This document shows, piece after piece, positions 54,578 through 63,303 of a stretch of 64,000 nucleotides of DNA. The notes beneath the pieces are model-generated. The model was not told the DNA's origin. It searched no databases and saw only the letters and a list, made by a program, of their open reading frames with translations. The translations under genes and the position numbers were made by a program. The stretch is from Allofournierella massiliensis (GTDB lineage Bacteria; Bacillota; Clostridia; Oscillospirales; Ruminococcaceae). The stretch's first letter is position 1, and each line of letters begins with the position of its first letter. Location of the stretch: assembly GCF_021531255.1 (NCBI RefSeq), contig NZ_JAFBIO010000001.1, positions 124,001 through 188,000 of the forward strand, in the 5' to 3' direction.

Positions 54578-54661
54578 GTTGGTTTGTGGGCCACTCACCG
54601 GGGCTCTCTCTGCAAAGGCGTCAGGGGATTCCCAATGGCACAAAGCAGAGAAACAAAACCC

Positions 54662-56191
54662 TTATTCGTGCAGGAAGGAAAGGGTGATCTCGTAGGGGCT
54701 GTCCAGCGCTTCCTTCTTGTCAGCAGCCTGTCTGTACTTGGCCAGGATGGCCGCAGTCTTGGCGGGATCTGCCAGGGTGCCGGCGCCGGCCACACAGCCG
54801 CCGGGGCAGGCCATGCCTTCCAGCAGGTAGCCGTTGTACTTGCCGGCCTTGGCCAGCATCAGCATCTTTTTGCAATCCGCCAAGCCCTGGGCGCTGGCCA
54901 CCTTGACCTCCCGGTCAGGATCCAGGCGATGGATCACTTCCACCACGGCCTGGGCTACGCCGCCGCTCACCGCAAAACCGCGGCCGGCTGCGGTGGCGCC
55001 CTGGGGCTCTTCGCCCTCTTCCAGCGCAGTGAAGTCCACTTCCTTGGCCTCGAACAGGCCCATCAGCTCCTCAAAGGTGAGCACGAAATCCACATCGCTG
55101 CGGACCGAACGGCGGCTGGCCTCCAGCTTTTTGGCGGCGCAGGGGCCGATAAAGCAGACACGGGCGTTGGGATGATCCCGCTTGACCATCCGGGCAGTCA
55201 GTACCATGGGGGTCAGGGCCATGCTGATGCAGTCGGCCCGCTCGGGGAAGAGCTTCTTGGCCATTACGCTCCAGCTGGGGCAGCAGGAAGTGCCCATGTA
55301 GGGGATCTGGTCGGGAACTTCCCGCATGAAATCCTTGGCTTCCTCAATGGCGCACAGGTCGGCGCCAATGGCCACCTCCACCATATCGCAGAAGCCCAGC
55401 TGTTCCAGGGCGGCCTTCAGCTTGGCAGCGGTAAGGCCGGGGAACTGGTTGATAAAGGCGGGAGCCACGATGGCGCAGACCTTGTCGCCCCGCTTGATGG
55501 CCTGGATCAGCTGGAAGATCTGGCCCTTGTCGGAAATAGCGCCGAAGGGGCAGCTCACCAGGCACATGCCGCAGGATACGCACTTGTCGTAATCAATGTC
55601 GGCCCGGCCCAGGCTGTCGGAATGGATGGCGTTGGTGCCGCAGGCAGCAGCGCAGGGGCGCTCCATCTTTACAATGGCATGGTAGGGGCAGGCATCCACA
55701 CAGCGGCCGCACTTGATGCAGGCATCCTGGTCAATCACCGAGGTGTTGTTGTTGCTGAAGTGGATGGCGTTCTTGGGGCACACCTCCTGGCAGGGGTGCG
55801 CCAAGCAGCCCTGGCACAGGTTGGTCACCTTGACCTCTTTTTCGGGGCAGCGATGGCAGGCAAACTTGATGATGTTGATCAGCGGGGGATCATAGTACTT
55901 GTCCGCGATAACGCTGTGCTCCAGACCCTCGCTGGTGGGAACCTGCTGGTCGATGGGGCGCAGGGGCAGGCCCATAGCCAGACGGAGCCGCTCGGAGACG
56001 ATGGCCCGCTCCAGGAAGATGCTTTCCCGGTGGTGGTTTACCTCACCGGGGATGATCTTGAAGGGCAGCTTGCGCAGTTTGGCGGCGTAATCGTCGTAGT
56101 CGCCTCCCTGATAGGACATGCGGGCGACCTCGGTGAATACCTTGCGCCGGATGTCGGTGACGGACGTGTAGATACCTCTCATTGAAGACAT
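54662..56191 (-). CDS. Monomeric [FeFe] hydrogenase, group-B-like
   Basis: A 509-residue iron hydrogenase. The N-terminal region has several iron-sulfur motifs (CHRCPEKEVKVTNLCQGCLA, CIKCGRCVDACPYHAI, CVSCGMCLVSCPFGAI). The H-cluster motifs are TSCCPSW (301-307), GPCAAKK (Cys351) and MACPGGC (460-466), all four H-cluster cysteines present. TSCCPSW instead of TSCCPAW and GPC instead of MPC point to the group B lineage, which is widespread in gut fermenters. It would dispose of reducing power as H2, probably from ferredoxin. Maturases HydEFG are not in the window. RBS GGAGAG. Confidence 0.9.
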   Translation of the reverse strand: MSSMRGIYTSVTDIRRKVFTEVARMSYQGGDYDDYAAKLRKLPFKIIPGEVNHHRESIFLERAIVSERLRLAMGLPLRPIDQQVPTSEGLEHSVIADKYYDPPLINIIKFACHRCPEKEVKVTNLCQGCLAHPCQEVCPKNAIHFSNNNTSVIDQDACIKCGRCVDACPYHAIVKMERPCAAACGTNAIHSDSLGRADIDYDKCVSCGMCLVSCPFGAISDKGQIFQLIQAIKRGDKVCAIVAPAFINQFPGLTAAKLKAALEQLGFCDMVEVAIGADLCAIEEAKDFMREVPDQIPYMGTSCCPSWSVMAKKLFPERADCISMALTPMVLTARMVKRDHPNARVCFIGPCAAKKLEASRRSVRSDVDFVLTFEELMGLFEAKEVDFTALEEGEEPQGATAAGRGFAVSGGVAQAVVEVIHRLDPDREVKVASAQGLADCKKMLMLAKAGKYNGYLLEGMACPGGCVAGAGTLADPAKTAAILAKYRQAADKKEALDSPYEITLSFLHE

Positions 56192-56284
56192 GACTCTCTC
56201 CTAATCTTTTTGGTAAACCGCAACGAAAGAATTTCTTTAATTAACGGGGGATGAACCCGAAAGACAGCTGATGAATCGAAAATT

Positions 56285-56313
56285 ATAATACCATACAGGC
56301 TTTATAAATCCAA
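56285..56313 (-). promoter_or_regulatory. Promoter for the hydrogenase gene
   Basis: Minus-strand TTGGAT (56313-56308), 17-bp spacer, TATTAT (56290-56285), leaving a leader of about 90 bases that contains a TTAATTAA palindrome at about 56238-56245. Confidence 0.55.
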
Positions 56314-56433
56314 GTGGGAACCTGCCTAATTTTGGAGAAGAGAAGCAGAGGAAACTGGGCAGAATGCGCCCTTTGCCCGGGATAAAGACGGAAATAGCCC
56401 AAAACAGGGGAAATGAACGGGATTTTGTCCGGT

Positions 56434-57726
56434 TTACAGCAGTTCGGCGGCACAGCGGGAGCCGTCGTAACTGCCCAGGCGCACCCGCAGAATCTCCCCG
56501 GAAACATGACCGGGCGCCGAGAGCACCACCGGCACATACAGGCGGGTATAGCCGGTGAAAAGACTGGCGGAGAGAGGTGTTTCCAGCAGCACTTCCTCTT
56601 CCATGCCCTCCATGCGGCGGATCTGTTCCGCCCGCACCCGGTCGGCCTCGGCCTGCATCTGATGGGCCCGGGCCGCCTTTACCTCTTCGGGAATCTGGTC
56701 GGGGAAATCGGCGGCCGGCGTGCCGGCACGGCGGGAATAGGGGAACACATGGACCTTGAGAAAGCCGATCTGGGAGATAAAGGCCATGCTCTCCTCAAAA
56801 TCCTCCGGGGTCTCGCCGGGGAAACCCACAATGATATCGGTGGTGAAACTGAGCCGCCCCTGGAAGGCCTTGGTCATCTTTTCGGCCACCTGGGCGTACT
56901 GCTCGGCGGTATAGGTGCGCCGCATCCGACGCAGGGTGCGGGTGCATCCGCTCTGCAGGCTCATATGGAACTGAGGGCAGAGTTTTTCCACCCGGGACAT
57001 GCGCAGAATGTCCTCGTCGCTGAGCAGGTCGGGTTCCAGGCTGCCCAGTCGGATCCGCTGGATCCCCTCCACCCCGGCGGCCTTTTCGATCAGCTCGGTG
57101 AGGCTGGCGCCGTTATCCTGCCCGTAGCTGGGCAGGTTGATGCCGGAAAGAACGGCCTCCCGGTAGCCTTCCTTGGCCAGGGCCTCCAGCTCCCGCAGGG
57201 TGCTTTCCACCGGCCGGCTGCGGGCGCTGCCCCGGGCCCGGGGAATAACGCAGTAGGCGCAGCGGCGGTTGCAGCCGTCCTCTACTTTTACAAAGGCCCG
57301 GGTGTGGCCCTCAAAGCGGTCAATGGGCAGTTCCTCAAAAACCTCCTCCTTCCGGTGGGGGGTAATGGCAATGACCCGCTCGCCGGTTTCCAGCGCTTTC
57401 TGGATATGCAGGGGCAGGCTGGCCCGGTCGGTGCTGCCGGTGACCACGTCCGCTTCGGTCATGGCGGCGGCTTCCTCCGGGAAGGCCTGGGGGTAGCAGC
57501 CGGTGAGCACCGTGACCGCGCCGGGATTGGTCCGCTTGGCGCGGCGCAGCCATTTCCGGCTTTTCTGGTCGCCCCCGGCGGTGACGGTGCAGCTGTTCAC
57601 CACGTATACGTCCGCCTCTTCTTCGGGGCCTGCCAGGGTATAACCCCGATGCAGAAAAAGCTGCTGCAGGGCCCCGGTCTCATTCTGATTGACTTTACAT
57701 CCCAAAGTATAAAAACTGATTCGCAT
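56434..57726 (-). CDS. mtaB: tRNA t6A37 methylthiotransferase MtaB (MiaB-like)
   Basis: Radical SAM enzyme of 430 residues that adds a methylthio group to t6A37 of tRNA, requiring two 4Fe-4S clusters. The N-terminal UPF0004 domain has TLGCKVNQNE (Cys10), NSCTVT and TGCYPQ; the radical SAM motif is CNRRCAYC (Cys152, 156, 159); the C-terminal TRAM domain ends near residue 430. I chose the ATG at 57726, where the alignable protein begins MRISFYTLGCK and AAGGAAC lies upstream; the frame stays open far upstream but that part overlaps dacF and is spurious. Confidence 0.94.
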   Translation of the reverse strand: MRISFYTLGCKVNQNETGALQQLFLHRGYTLAGPEEEADVYVVNSCTVTAGGDQKSRKWLRRAKRTNPGAVTVLTGCYPQAFPEEAAAMTEADVVTGSTDRASLPLHIQKALETGERVIAITPHRKEEVFEELPIDRFEGHTRAFVKVEDGCNRRCAYCVIPRARGSARSRPVESTLRELEALAKEGYREAVLSGINLPSYGQDNGASLTELIEKAAGVEGIQRIRLGSLEPDLLSDEDILRMSRVEKLCPQFHMSLQSGCTRTLRRMRRTYTAEQYAQVAEKMTKAFQGRLSFTTDIIVGFPGETPEDFEESMAFISQIGFLKVHVFPYSRRAGTPAADFPDQIPEEVKAARAHQMQAEADRVRAEQIRRMEGMEEEVLLETPLSASLFTGYTRLYVPVVLSAPGHVSGEILRVRLGSYDGSRCAAELL

Positions 57727-57801
57727 GAAAAATAGTTCCTTCCGCAGCGCCGCTCGCCCTGGAAAGGGCACCTTAAAGCGCTGACGTCCTTTTTTGTTTT
57801 T

Positions 57802-57829
57802 ATTATACCAGAAACAGAGCCAAAGCCAA
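57802..57829 (-). promoter_or_regulatory. Promoter for mtaB
   Basis: Minus-strand TTGGCT (57829-57824), 16-bp spacer, perfect TATAAT (57807-57802). Confidence 0.65.
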
Positions 57830-57912
57830 AGCGGCCCGGCCCCAAAAGAGAAAATATTTTCCGGGCCGGGCGCATATAGATAGCAGGGAAATCGCAGAGA
57901 GGGGAAGGAGCC

Positions 57913-59091
57913 ATGAAATACCGTATGCTGACAAAAGTTCTGGCGCTGACGCTGGTGGGTACAGCCCTGTTTTCCGGAATTTGCACCCCCTTGGCCGAGG
58001 GGGAGGAGAGTCGCTTTGCCATGCCGTCTTTGGATGTGCCTTGCCGGGCGGCCATTCTGGTGGAACAGACCACCGGGACCGTCCTGTTTGAAAAGGAGGC
58101 AGATACCCCCATGCCGATGGCCTCCATCACCAAGGTGATGACCCTGCTGCTTACCTTTGAGGCACTGGAATCGGGCAAGGTGAGCCGGGAGGACCTGGTG
58201 CCGGTGAGCGAGCATGCCTATGATATGGGGGGCAGCCAGATCTGGCTGGAGCCCGGGGAGCAGATGACCCTGGATGAGATGCTGCGGGCCATCTGTGTGG
58301 CCAGCGCCAACGATGCGGCCGTGGCGGTGGCCGAGTACATCGGCGGCAGTGAGGGCGCTTTTGTGGAGATGATGAACAATAAGGCCGCCCAGCTGGGGAT
58401 GACCAACACCCACTTCATGAATGCCTGCGGACTGGATACAGCAGACCACTATTCCACTGCCCGGGACATTGCCCTGCTCAGCCGGGAGATGCTGAACAAC
58501 CACCCGGAAGTAACCGAGTACACCACCATCTGGATGGACAGCCTCAGAGGCGGCCAGACCCAGCTGATCAACACCAACAAGCTGCTCAAGCGGTACCAGG
58601 GGATCAATGGCCTCAAGACCGGGACCACCAGCGGCGCGGGGGTCTGCATTTCCGCCAGTGCCGAGCGGGAGGGGCTCAAGCTGATCGCGGTAGTACTGGG
58701 CAGTCCTTCCAGCGAGGAGCGCTTTGCCTCGGTCACCACCATGCTGGATTATGGGTTTGCCAATTTTGAGGCGGCAGCGCTGCCCCAGGCCCCGGATGTA
58801 CCCGGTACCATCCCGGTGAGCCGGGGCGAAGAGGAGCAGGTGGGGCTTTCCTACAGCCTGCCTGACAGCTTTTTGCTGGCCAAGGGCGAAGGGGCCGCCC
58901 TCAATTGCCGGGTCCAGCTGCCCGAAAGCCTGGAAGCGCCCCTGGAAGAAGGCCAGAGCGTGGGCAGCGTACAGGTGTATACCGGCGAGACCCTGCTGGG
59001 CGAATACCCCATCACAAGCGCAAATTCCGTGAAAAAGCGCAATATTTCCACCGGACTGCGCTGGCTGTGGCAGGCGGCAAAAACAGGGTGA
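57913..59091 (+). CDS. D-alanyl-D-alanine carboxypeptidase (DacF-like, S11)
   Basis: Low-molecular-weight penicillin-binding protein of 392 residues that trims D-Ala from peptidoglycan stem peptides outside the membrane. A signal peptide (about 1-30) precedes the active-site motifs SITK (Ser71, Lys74), SAN (131-133) and KTG (235-237). The C-terminal beta-rich domain ends with an amphipathic or weakly hydrophobic anchor (LRWLWQAAKTG). RBS GGGAAGGAG. In spore-formers DacF acts in the forespore; a vegetative role is equally possible here. Confidence 0.94.
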   Translation: MKYRMLTKVLALTLVGTALFSGICTPLAEGEESRFAMPSLDVPCRAAILVEQTTGTVLFEKEADTPMPMASITKVMTLLLTFEALESGKVSREDLVPVSEHAYDMGGSQIWLEPGEQMTLDEMLRAICVASANDAAVAVAEYIGGSEGAFVEMMNNKAAQLGMTNTHFMNACGLDTADHYSTARDIALLSREMLNNHPEVTEYTTIWMDSLRGGQTQLINTNKLLKRYQGINGLKTGTTSGAGVCISASAEREGLKLIAVVLGSPSSEERFASVTTMLDYGFANFEAAALPQAPDVPGTIPVSRGEEEQVGLSYSLPDSFLLAKGEGAALNCRVQLPESLEAPLEEGQSVGSVQVYTGETLLGEYPITSANSVKKRNISTGLRWLWQAAKTG

Positions 59092-59128
59092 TTTTTTTGG
59101 TAGACCTGTCAAAGTGGTATCTTTCACC

Positions 59129-59158
59129 TTGACAGTTCCCCCCGGAAAAGGGTATATT
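59129..59158 (+). promoter_or_regulatory. Promoter for pgi
   Basis: Consensus TTGACA at 59129-59134, an 18-bp spacer and TATATT at 59153-59158. Confidence 0.72.
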
Positions 59159-59198
59159 AAATGTAATAAAAAACTTATGTTCCGGGGGGATAAATATT

Positions 59199-60530
59199 AT
59201 GGGCGTGCGGTACAGCGCCAAGTATCTTAAGAAGTTTATCCAGGACGAGGAATACAAAAATATCTATTCGCAGGTAAAGACTGCCCATGAGCTGCTGGAG
59301 AGTAAAACAGGCCCCGGCAGCGATTTTTTAGGCTGGACAACCCTGCCCCGCGATTATGATAAGGAAGAATTCGCCCGCATCAAAGAGGCGGCCGCCAAGA
59401 TCCGGCAGGATTCCGACGTGCTGCTGGTGGCAGGCATTGGCGGCAGCTATCTGGGTGCCCGTGCCGTCATCGAGGCCTGTAAGGGCCTGATGCACAACGA
59501 GTTGGACGGCGGCCTCAAGATCCTGTTCTGCGGCAATTCCATCAGCCCCAGTTATCTGCAGGATATCATGGATCAGTGCCGGGGCAAGCGCTTTTCCATC
59601 AACGTCATCTCCAAATCCGGCACCACCACCGAGACGGCTCTGGCCTTCCGGGTGCTGCGTCAGCTGCTGATCGAGGAGATGGGGGAGGAAGAGGCTTCCA
59701 AACGAATCTACGCCACCACCGACCGGGCCAAGGGAACCCTGAAGGAGTTGGCCGACGCCGAAGGATGGCCCACCTTCGTGGTGCCCGACGATGTGGGCGG
59801 CCGTTACTCGGTGCTGACGGCGGTGGGTCTGCTGCCCATTGCCTGCGCCGGCTGTGATATCGATGCCCTGATGCAGGGCGCCGCGGATGCCATGGAGCAG
59901 TTCTCGGTGCTCAGCCCGGAGAACGACGCTTACAAATATGCCGCGGCCCGGAACATCCTGTACCGCAAGGGCAAGGCCGTGGAACTCACCGCCTGTTTTG
60001 AGCCCGCCTTCGCCATGATGAACGAGTGGTACAAGCAGCTGTTCGGGGAGAGCGAGGGCAAGGATCAGCGGGGGCTGATGCCCACCAGCTGTGTCTTCTC
60101 CACCGACCTGCACAGCATGGGCCAGTTTATTCAGGATGGCGGCCGTGTTCTCTTTGAGACCATGGTGGATGTGAAAAAGCCCGCCCGGGATCTGTTCATC
60201 AAGAGCCTGCCCAGCAACTTTGATGGGCTGAACTTCCTGGCCGAGCAGAACATGAGCGTGGTGAACCGCAAGGCCATGGAGGGCACCATTCTGGCCCATA
60301 ACGATGGTGGCGTGCCGGTGGGCATCATCGAGGTGGACAGCCTGGATGAATACAACATCGGCAATCTGATCTACTTCTATTGGCGGACCTGCGCCATCAG
60401 CGGCTATCTGCTGGGAATCAACCCCTTCGACCAGCCCGGCGTGGAGAGCTACAAGAAGAATATGTTCGCCCTGATGGGCAAGCCCGGCTATGAGGACCGC
60501 AAGGCCGAGCTGGAGGCAAAACTCAACTAA
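59199..60530 (+). CDS. pgi: Glucose-6-phosphate isomerase
   Basis: Glycolytic isomerase of 443 residues, the compact Firmicutes form. Conserved segments are LLVAGIGGSYLGARAVIEA, VISKSGTTTETALAFR (SKSGTT at about 139), GGRYSVLTAVGLLPIA and the C-terminal NIGNLIYFYWRTCAISGYLL, with the catalytic lysine near GVESYKKNMFALMG. It has its own strong promoter and a GGGGGAT box before the ATG. No oddities. Confidence 0.97.
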   Translation: MGVRYSAKYLKKFIQDEEYKNIYSQVKTAHELLESKTGPGSDFLGWTTLPRDYDKEEFARIKEAAAKIRQDSDVLLVAGIGGSYLGARAVIEACKGLMHNELDGGLKILFCGNSISPSYLQDIMDQCRGKRFSINVISKSGTTTETALAFRVLRQLLIEEMGEEEASKRIYATTDRAKGTLKELADAEGWPTFVVPDDVGGRYSVLTAVGLLPIACAGCDIDALMQGAADAMEQFSVLSPENDAYKYAAARNILYRKGKAVELTACFEPAFAMMNEWYKQLFGESEGKDQRGLMPTSCVFSTDLHSMGQFIQDGGRVLFETMVDVKKPARDLFIKSLPSNFDGLNFLAEQNMSVVNRKAMEGTILAHNDGGVPVGIIEVDSLDEYNIGNLIYFYWRTCAISGYLLGINPFDQPGVESYKKNMFALMGKPGYEDRKAELEAKLN

Positions 60531-60602
60531 TCGTCCCGCACTGTGGGTGCGAAATGGCCGGCACATCCGTGCCGCCTGTAAAATACAAGGAGGTTAACCC
60601 CT

Positions 60603-61007
60603 ATGATGAAACTTATCGTTGGAAGCAAAGGCTCCGGCAAGACCAAGACCATGGTGGATATGATCAACTCTGCAACCAAGACCACGGCCGGCAATGTGGT
60701 TGTGATCGAGAAAGGCATGCAGCTTACCTATAACATCGACCACAAGGCTCGCCTGGTGGACCTGGCCGATTACAAGATCAGCGGCTACGAGATGTTGTAC
60801 GGCTTCGTGGCAGGCGTTCTGGCCGGCAACTACGACATCACCGAGCTGTTTGTGGACGGCATGATCCGCGTGGGCGGCGACGACCTGGAGGCCCTGGGCA
60901 AGACCCTGGACGCCATTGCCGCCATCGCCGGCGATTCCACCGAAGTGGTGGTGACCATTTCCGCCGAGGAATCCGCCCTGCCCGAGAGCGTGAAGAAATA
61001 CCTGTAA
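60603..61007 (+). CDS. Small P-loop ATP-binding protein of unknown function
   Basis: A 134-residue protein with a Walker A motif at the very N-terminus (VGSKGSGKTKTM) and a hydrophobic strand ending in acidic residues (ITELFVDGMIR) that could be a Walker B. It is too short for a full RecA- or AAA-type domain. Similar proteins are annotated in Clostridia as hypothetical or loosely 'PilT-like'; I do not endorse a pilus role. RBS AAGGAGGT before adjacent ATGs (60603, 60606). It follows pgi by 72 bp without a clear terminator, so may be cotranscribed. Confidence 0.8.
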   Translation: MMKLIVGSKGSGKTKTMVDMINSATKTTAGNVVVIEKGMQLTYNIDHKARLVDLADYKISGYEMLYGFVAGVLAGNYDITELFVDGMIRVGGDDLEALGKTLDAIAAIAGDSTEVVVTISAEESALPESVKKYL

Positions 61008-61053
61008 AAAGGCAGAAGAACCAAAAAATCCGGTGGTTTTGCGCCGGATTTGG

Positions 61054-61089
61054 GAGCGGGGACCAAAATTTTGGTCCCCGCTCTGTTTT
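61054..61089 (+). terminator. Terminator after the P-loop gene
   Basis: Perfect palindrome GAGCGGGGACCAAAA/TTTTGGTCCCCGCTC followed by TGTTTTG. Confidence 0.85.
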
Positions 61090-61093
61090 GGGG

Positions 61094-61122
61094 TTGACAA
61101 ACAAACCCGAATTGCTTATACT
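61094..61122 (+). promoter_or_regulatory. Promoter for yceD-rpmF
   Basis: Consensus TTGACA at 61094-61099, a 17-bp spacer and TATACT at 61117-61122. Confidence 0.8.
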
Positions 61123-61149
61123 TGTAAGGCAACCTTTTGAGGTGGTACT

Positions 61150-61650
61150 ATGCAATTCGACCTGCTTAAGTTTTTCCGGACGGCTACCAAGCCGTATCAG
61201 ACGGAATTTTCAGTGGATCTTTCCGGACAGGATTTCCCGGGTTATCAGGTGCCCAAGGCCGTGACCGCACGCTTTGAGGCTGACCTGGAAGGGGATCTTC
61301 TGCGCGTGGAACTCTCGGCAGGCGCCGAAGTGGTGGCCGAGTGTGCCCGATGCCTGGCCCCGGTGCAGGAGCTTTTCACAGTGGAAAAGACCTACACCCT
61401 CAAGGAACGGGAACTGACCCAGGAAGACAACGATTTGCCCATCGACCTCAAGGGTGTTCTGGATCTGGACGAGCTGGTTTATCAGGAACTGGTGCTGCAG
61501 ATCCCCACGGTGCTGCTTTGCAGCCCGGATTGTTTGGGACTATGCCCGGTATGCGGGAAGAAAAAAGGGGCAGGATGCACCTGCCAGGAATCGGAAGATT
61601 CCGCCCCCGCAGATCCCCGGCTTAGTATATTGCGACAACTGCTGAATTGA
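61150..61650 (+). CDS. YceD/DUF177 family protein
   Basis: A 166-residue protein of the YceD family, generally encoded before rpmF and linked to 23S rRNA accumulation. It has EVVAECARCLAPVQELFTVE in the middle and two C-terminal CxxC pairs (SPDCLGLCPVCGKKKGAGCT), a probable zinc site. Start ATG follows TGAGGTGG. It lies 26 bases before rpmF in the conserved order. Confidence 0.92.
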   Translation: MQFDLLKFFRTATKPYQTEFSVDLSGQDFPGYQVPKAVTARFEADLEGDLLRVELSAGAEVVAECARCLAPVQELFTVEKTYTLKERELTQEDNDLPIDLKGVLDLDELVYQELVLQIPTVLLCSPDCLGLCPVCGKKKGAGCTCQESEDSAPADPRLSILRQLLN

Positions 61651-61676
61651 TTTTCACATCGAGGAGGTGCTAAATA

Positions 61677-61859
61677 ATGGCAGTACCCAAGAGAAAGGTT
61701 TCCAAGGCACGGCGTGACAAGCGTCGCTCCTCTGTGTGGAAGCTCGAGGCTCCCGCTCTGGTCAAGTGCAGTCAGTGCGGCGAGTATAAACTTCCCCACC
61801 AGGTATGCGGCAATTGCGGCTACTACAAGGGCAAGGAAATCGTCAAGAAGGAAGCCTGA
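61677..61859 (+). CDS. rpmF: 50S ribosomal protein L32
   Basis: Small ribosomal protein of 60 residues starting MAVPKRKVSKARRDKRRSSV and carrying a zinc-ribbon CSQCGEYKLPHQVCGNCG, so this is the zinc-containing (C+) form. RBS GAGGAGGT. Cotranscribed with yceD and followed by a terminator. Confidence 0.98.
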   Translation: MAVPKRKVSKARRDKRRSSVWKLEAPALVKCSQCGEYKLPHQVCGNCGYYKGKEIVKKEA

Positions 61860-61873
61860 TCGGGCTTTCGCGC

Positions 61874-61903
61874 AAAGGGGAAGGCTTGCCTTCCCCTTTT
61901 TTC
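61874..61903 (+). terminator. Terminator after rpmF
   Basis: AAAGGGGAAGG pairs with CCTTCCCCTTT around CTTG, with a six-base T-run. Confidence 0.88.
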
Positions 61904-61942
61904 TTTGCGCTCACAGGACAGACAGAAAGGGGGAAAACAGAG

Positions 61943-63250
61943 ATGGCGATCCGGGTCAAGGCGGTGGAAGAAGGCTCGCCGGCCGAACAGGCAGGGATCC
62001 AGCCCGGCATGCTGCTGCTGGAGGCGGATGGGAATCCCCTCAATGACATGCTGGATTATGAATTCTACACGGCGGCCTCCCGCATCCGGCTGAAGGTGCG
62101 CCCGCAGGAAGGGCAGGAGCAGGAGCTGTGGGTGGAGAAGGAGGAGTACCAGCCGCTGGGCTGTGACTTTGAAACCTACCTGATCGACGAAAAGCATTCC
62201 TGCGCCAACCATTGCATGTTCTGCTTTATCGACCAGCTGCCCAAGGGGATGCGGCCTACCCTGTATTTCAAGGATGATGATGAGCGGCTCTCCTTTTTAT
62301 ACGGCAACTATATCACCCTTACCAATCTGAGCCCCCATGAGGTGGAGCGCATCAAAAAGATGCATATTTCCCCCATCAATATCTCGGTGCATACCACCAA
62401 CCCGGAACTGCGGGTGCGGATGACCGCCAACAAGAGGGCGGGGGAGGTGCTGGCCTACCTGAAGGATTTTGCCAAGGCCGGTATTTCCATGAACTTTCAG
62501 CTGGTGGTCTGCCGGGGAATCAACGACGGGCAGGAGCTGAGAAATACCCTGCGGGATCTGCTGGCGCTGGGGGATGAGGCGGTGGAAAGCATTGCCGCCG
62601 TCCCCATCGGGCTCACCCGCTACCGGGAACATCTTTATCCCCTGATCACCTACGATGCCCCCACCGCTGCCGGGGTCCTGGAGATCCTGGAAGAGGCAGG
62701 GGAGAAGTGCCTGGCGGACTGGGGCCGGCGGGTGGTGTTCCCCGCCGACGAATGGTATTTGCAGGCGGGCCGGCCTTTGCCGGACTATGATTTTTACGAG
62801 GATTTCGTCCAGCTGGAAAATGGCGTGGGCATGTGGAGAAAGTACCGGGAAGAGTTTTTGTGGGAACTGGAATCGGCTCCGGCACCCCAAAAGCCCCTGG
62901 AATGGGATCTGGTCACCGGTACCCTGGCAGCGCCCCTGATCCGGGAAATGATGGGCAGGGTGGAGGCCGAATGGCCGCAGGTGAAGATCCGGGTCCACCC
63001 GATCCAAAACGATTTCTTTGGCGGGAACGTGAGCGTGGCCGGTCTGGTCACCGGCCAGGATATCCTCAGCCAGTGCAGGGGCCGTTTGAGCGGCCGGCTG
63101 CTGGGCATCCCCGAAGTGATGCTGCGGGATGAGGGGGATATGTTCCTGGATGACATGCCCCTGACCCGGCTGGAAGAGGAGCTGGGGAGGCCGGTGCGTG
63201 TGCTGCCCTGCCAGGGTGCGGAAAATTTGCGCGCCTTACTGGAAGGATAA
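61943..63250 (+). CDS. DUF512 protein with PDZ and radical-SAM-like Cys motif
   Basis: A 435-residue protein common in Clostridia just before der. It has an N-terminal PDZ-like domain (about 1-65, EGSPAEQAGIQPGMLLLEAD), then CANHCMFCFIDQ (Cys87, 91, 94), a CxxxCxxC motif of the radical SAM type, and the DUF512 domain (about 220-435; VTGTLAAPLIREMM, NDFFGGNVSVAGLVTGQD). Function is unknown. Start ATG at 61943 has AAAGGGGG upstream. It is followed by der after 53 bases, with a TATAAT between them. Confidence 0.9.
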   Translation: MAIRVKAVEEGSPAEQAGIQPGMLLLEADGNPLNDMLDYEFYTAASRIRLKVRPQEGQEQELWVEKEEYQPLGCDFETYLIDEKHSCANHCMFCFIDQLPKGMRPTLYFKDDDERLSFLYGNYITLTNLSPHEVERIKKMHISPINISVHTTNPELRVRMTANKRAGEVLAYLKDFAKAGISMNFQLVVCRGINDGQELRNTLRDLLALGDEAVESIAAVPIGLTRYREHLYPLITYDAPTAAGVLEILEEAGEKCLADWGRRVVFPADEWYLQAGRPLPDYDFYEDFVQLENGVGMWRKYREEFLWELESAPAPQKPLEWDLVTGTLAAPLIREMMGRVEAEWPQVKIRVHPIQNDFFGGNVSVAGLVTGQDILSQCRGRLSGRLLGIPEVMLRDEGDMFLDDMPLTRLEEELGRPVRVLPCQGAENLRALLEG

Positions 63251-63303
63251 GGCTTCCGGGCGTATAATAGAAAACAAGGAAACAGTGAAGGAGGGCGAGC
63301 CCT

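Noticed and set aside
56230-56250. Rex-type redox operator before the hydrogenase gene
   Set aside because: Only a TTAATTAA core is present, without the flanking TTGT/ACAA half-sites.
56434-59127. 897-residue minus-strand fusion upstream of mtaB
   Set aside because: The part beyond 57726 lies opposite dacF, has no homology and would cross the mtaB promoter.
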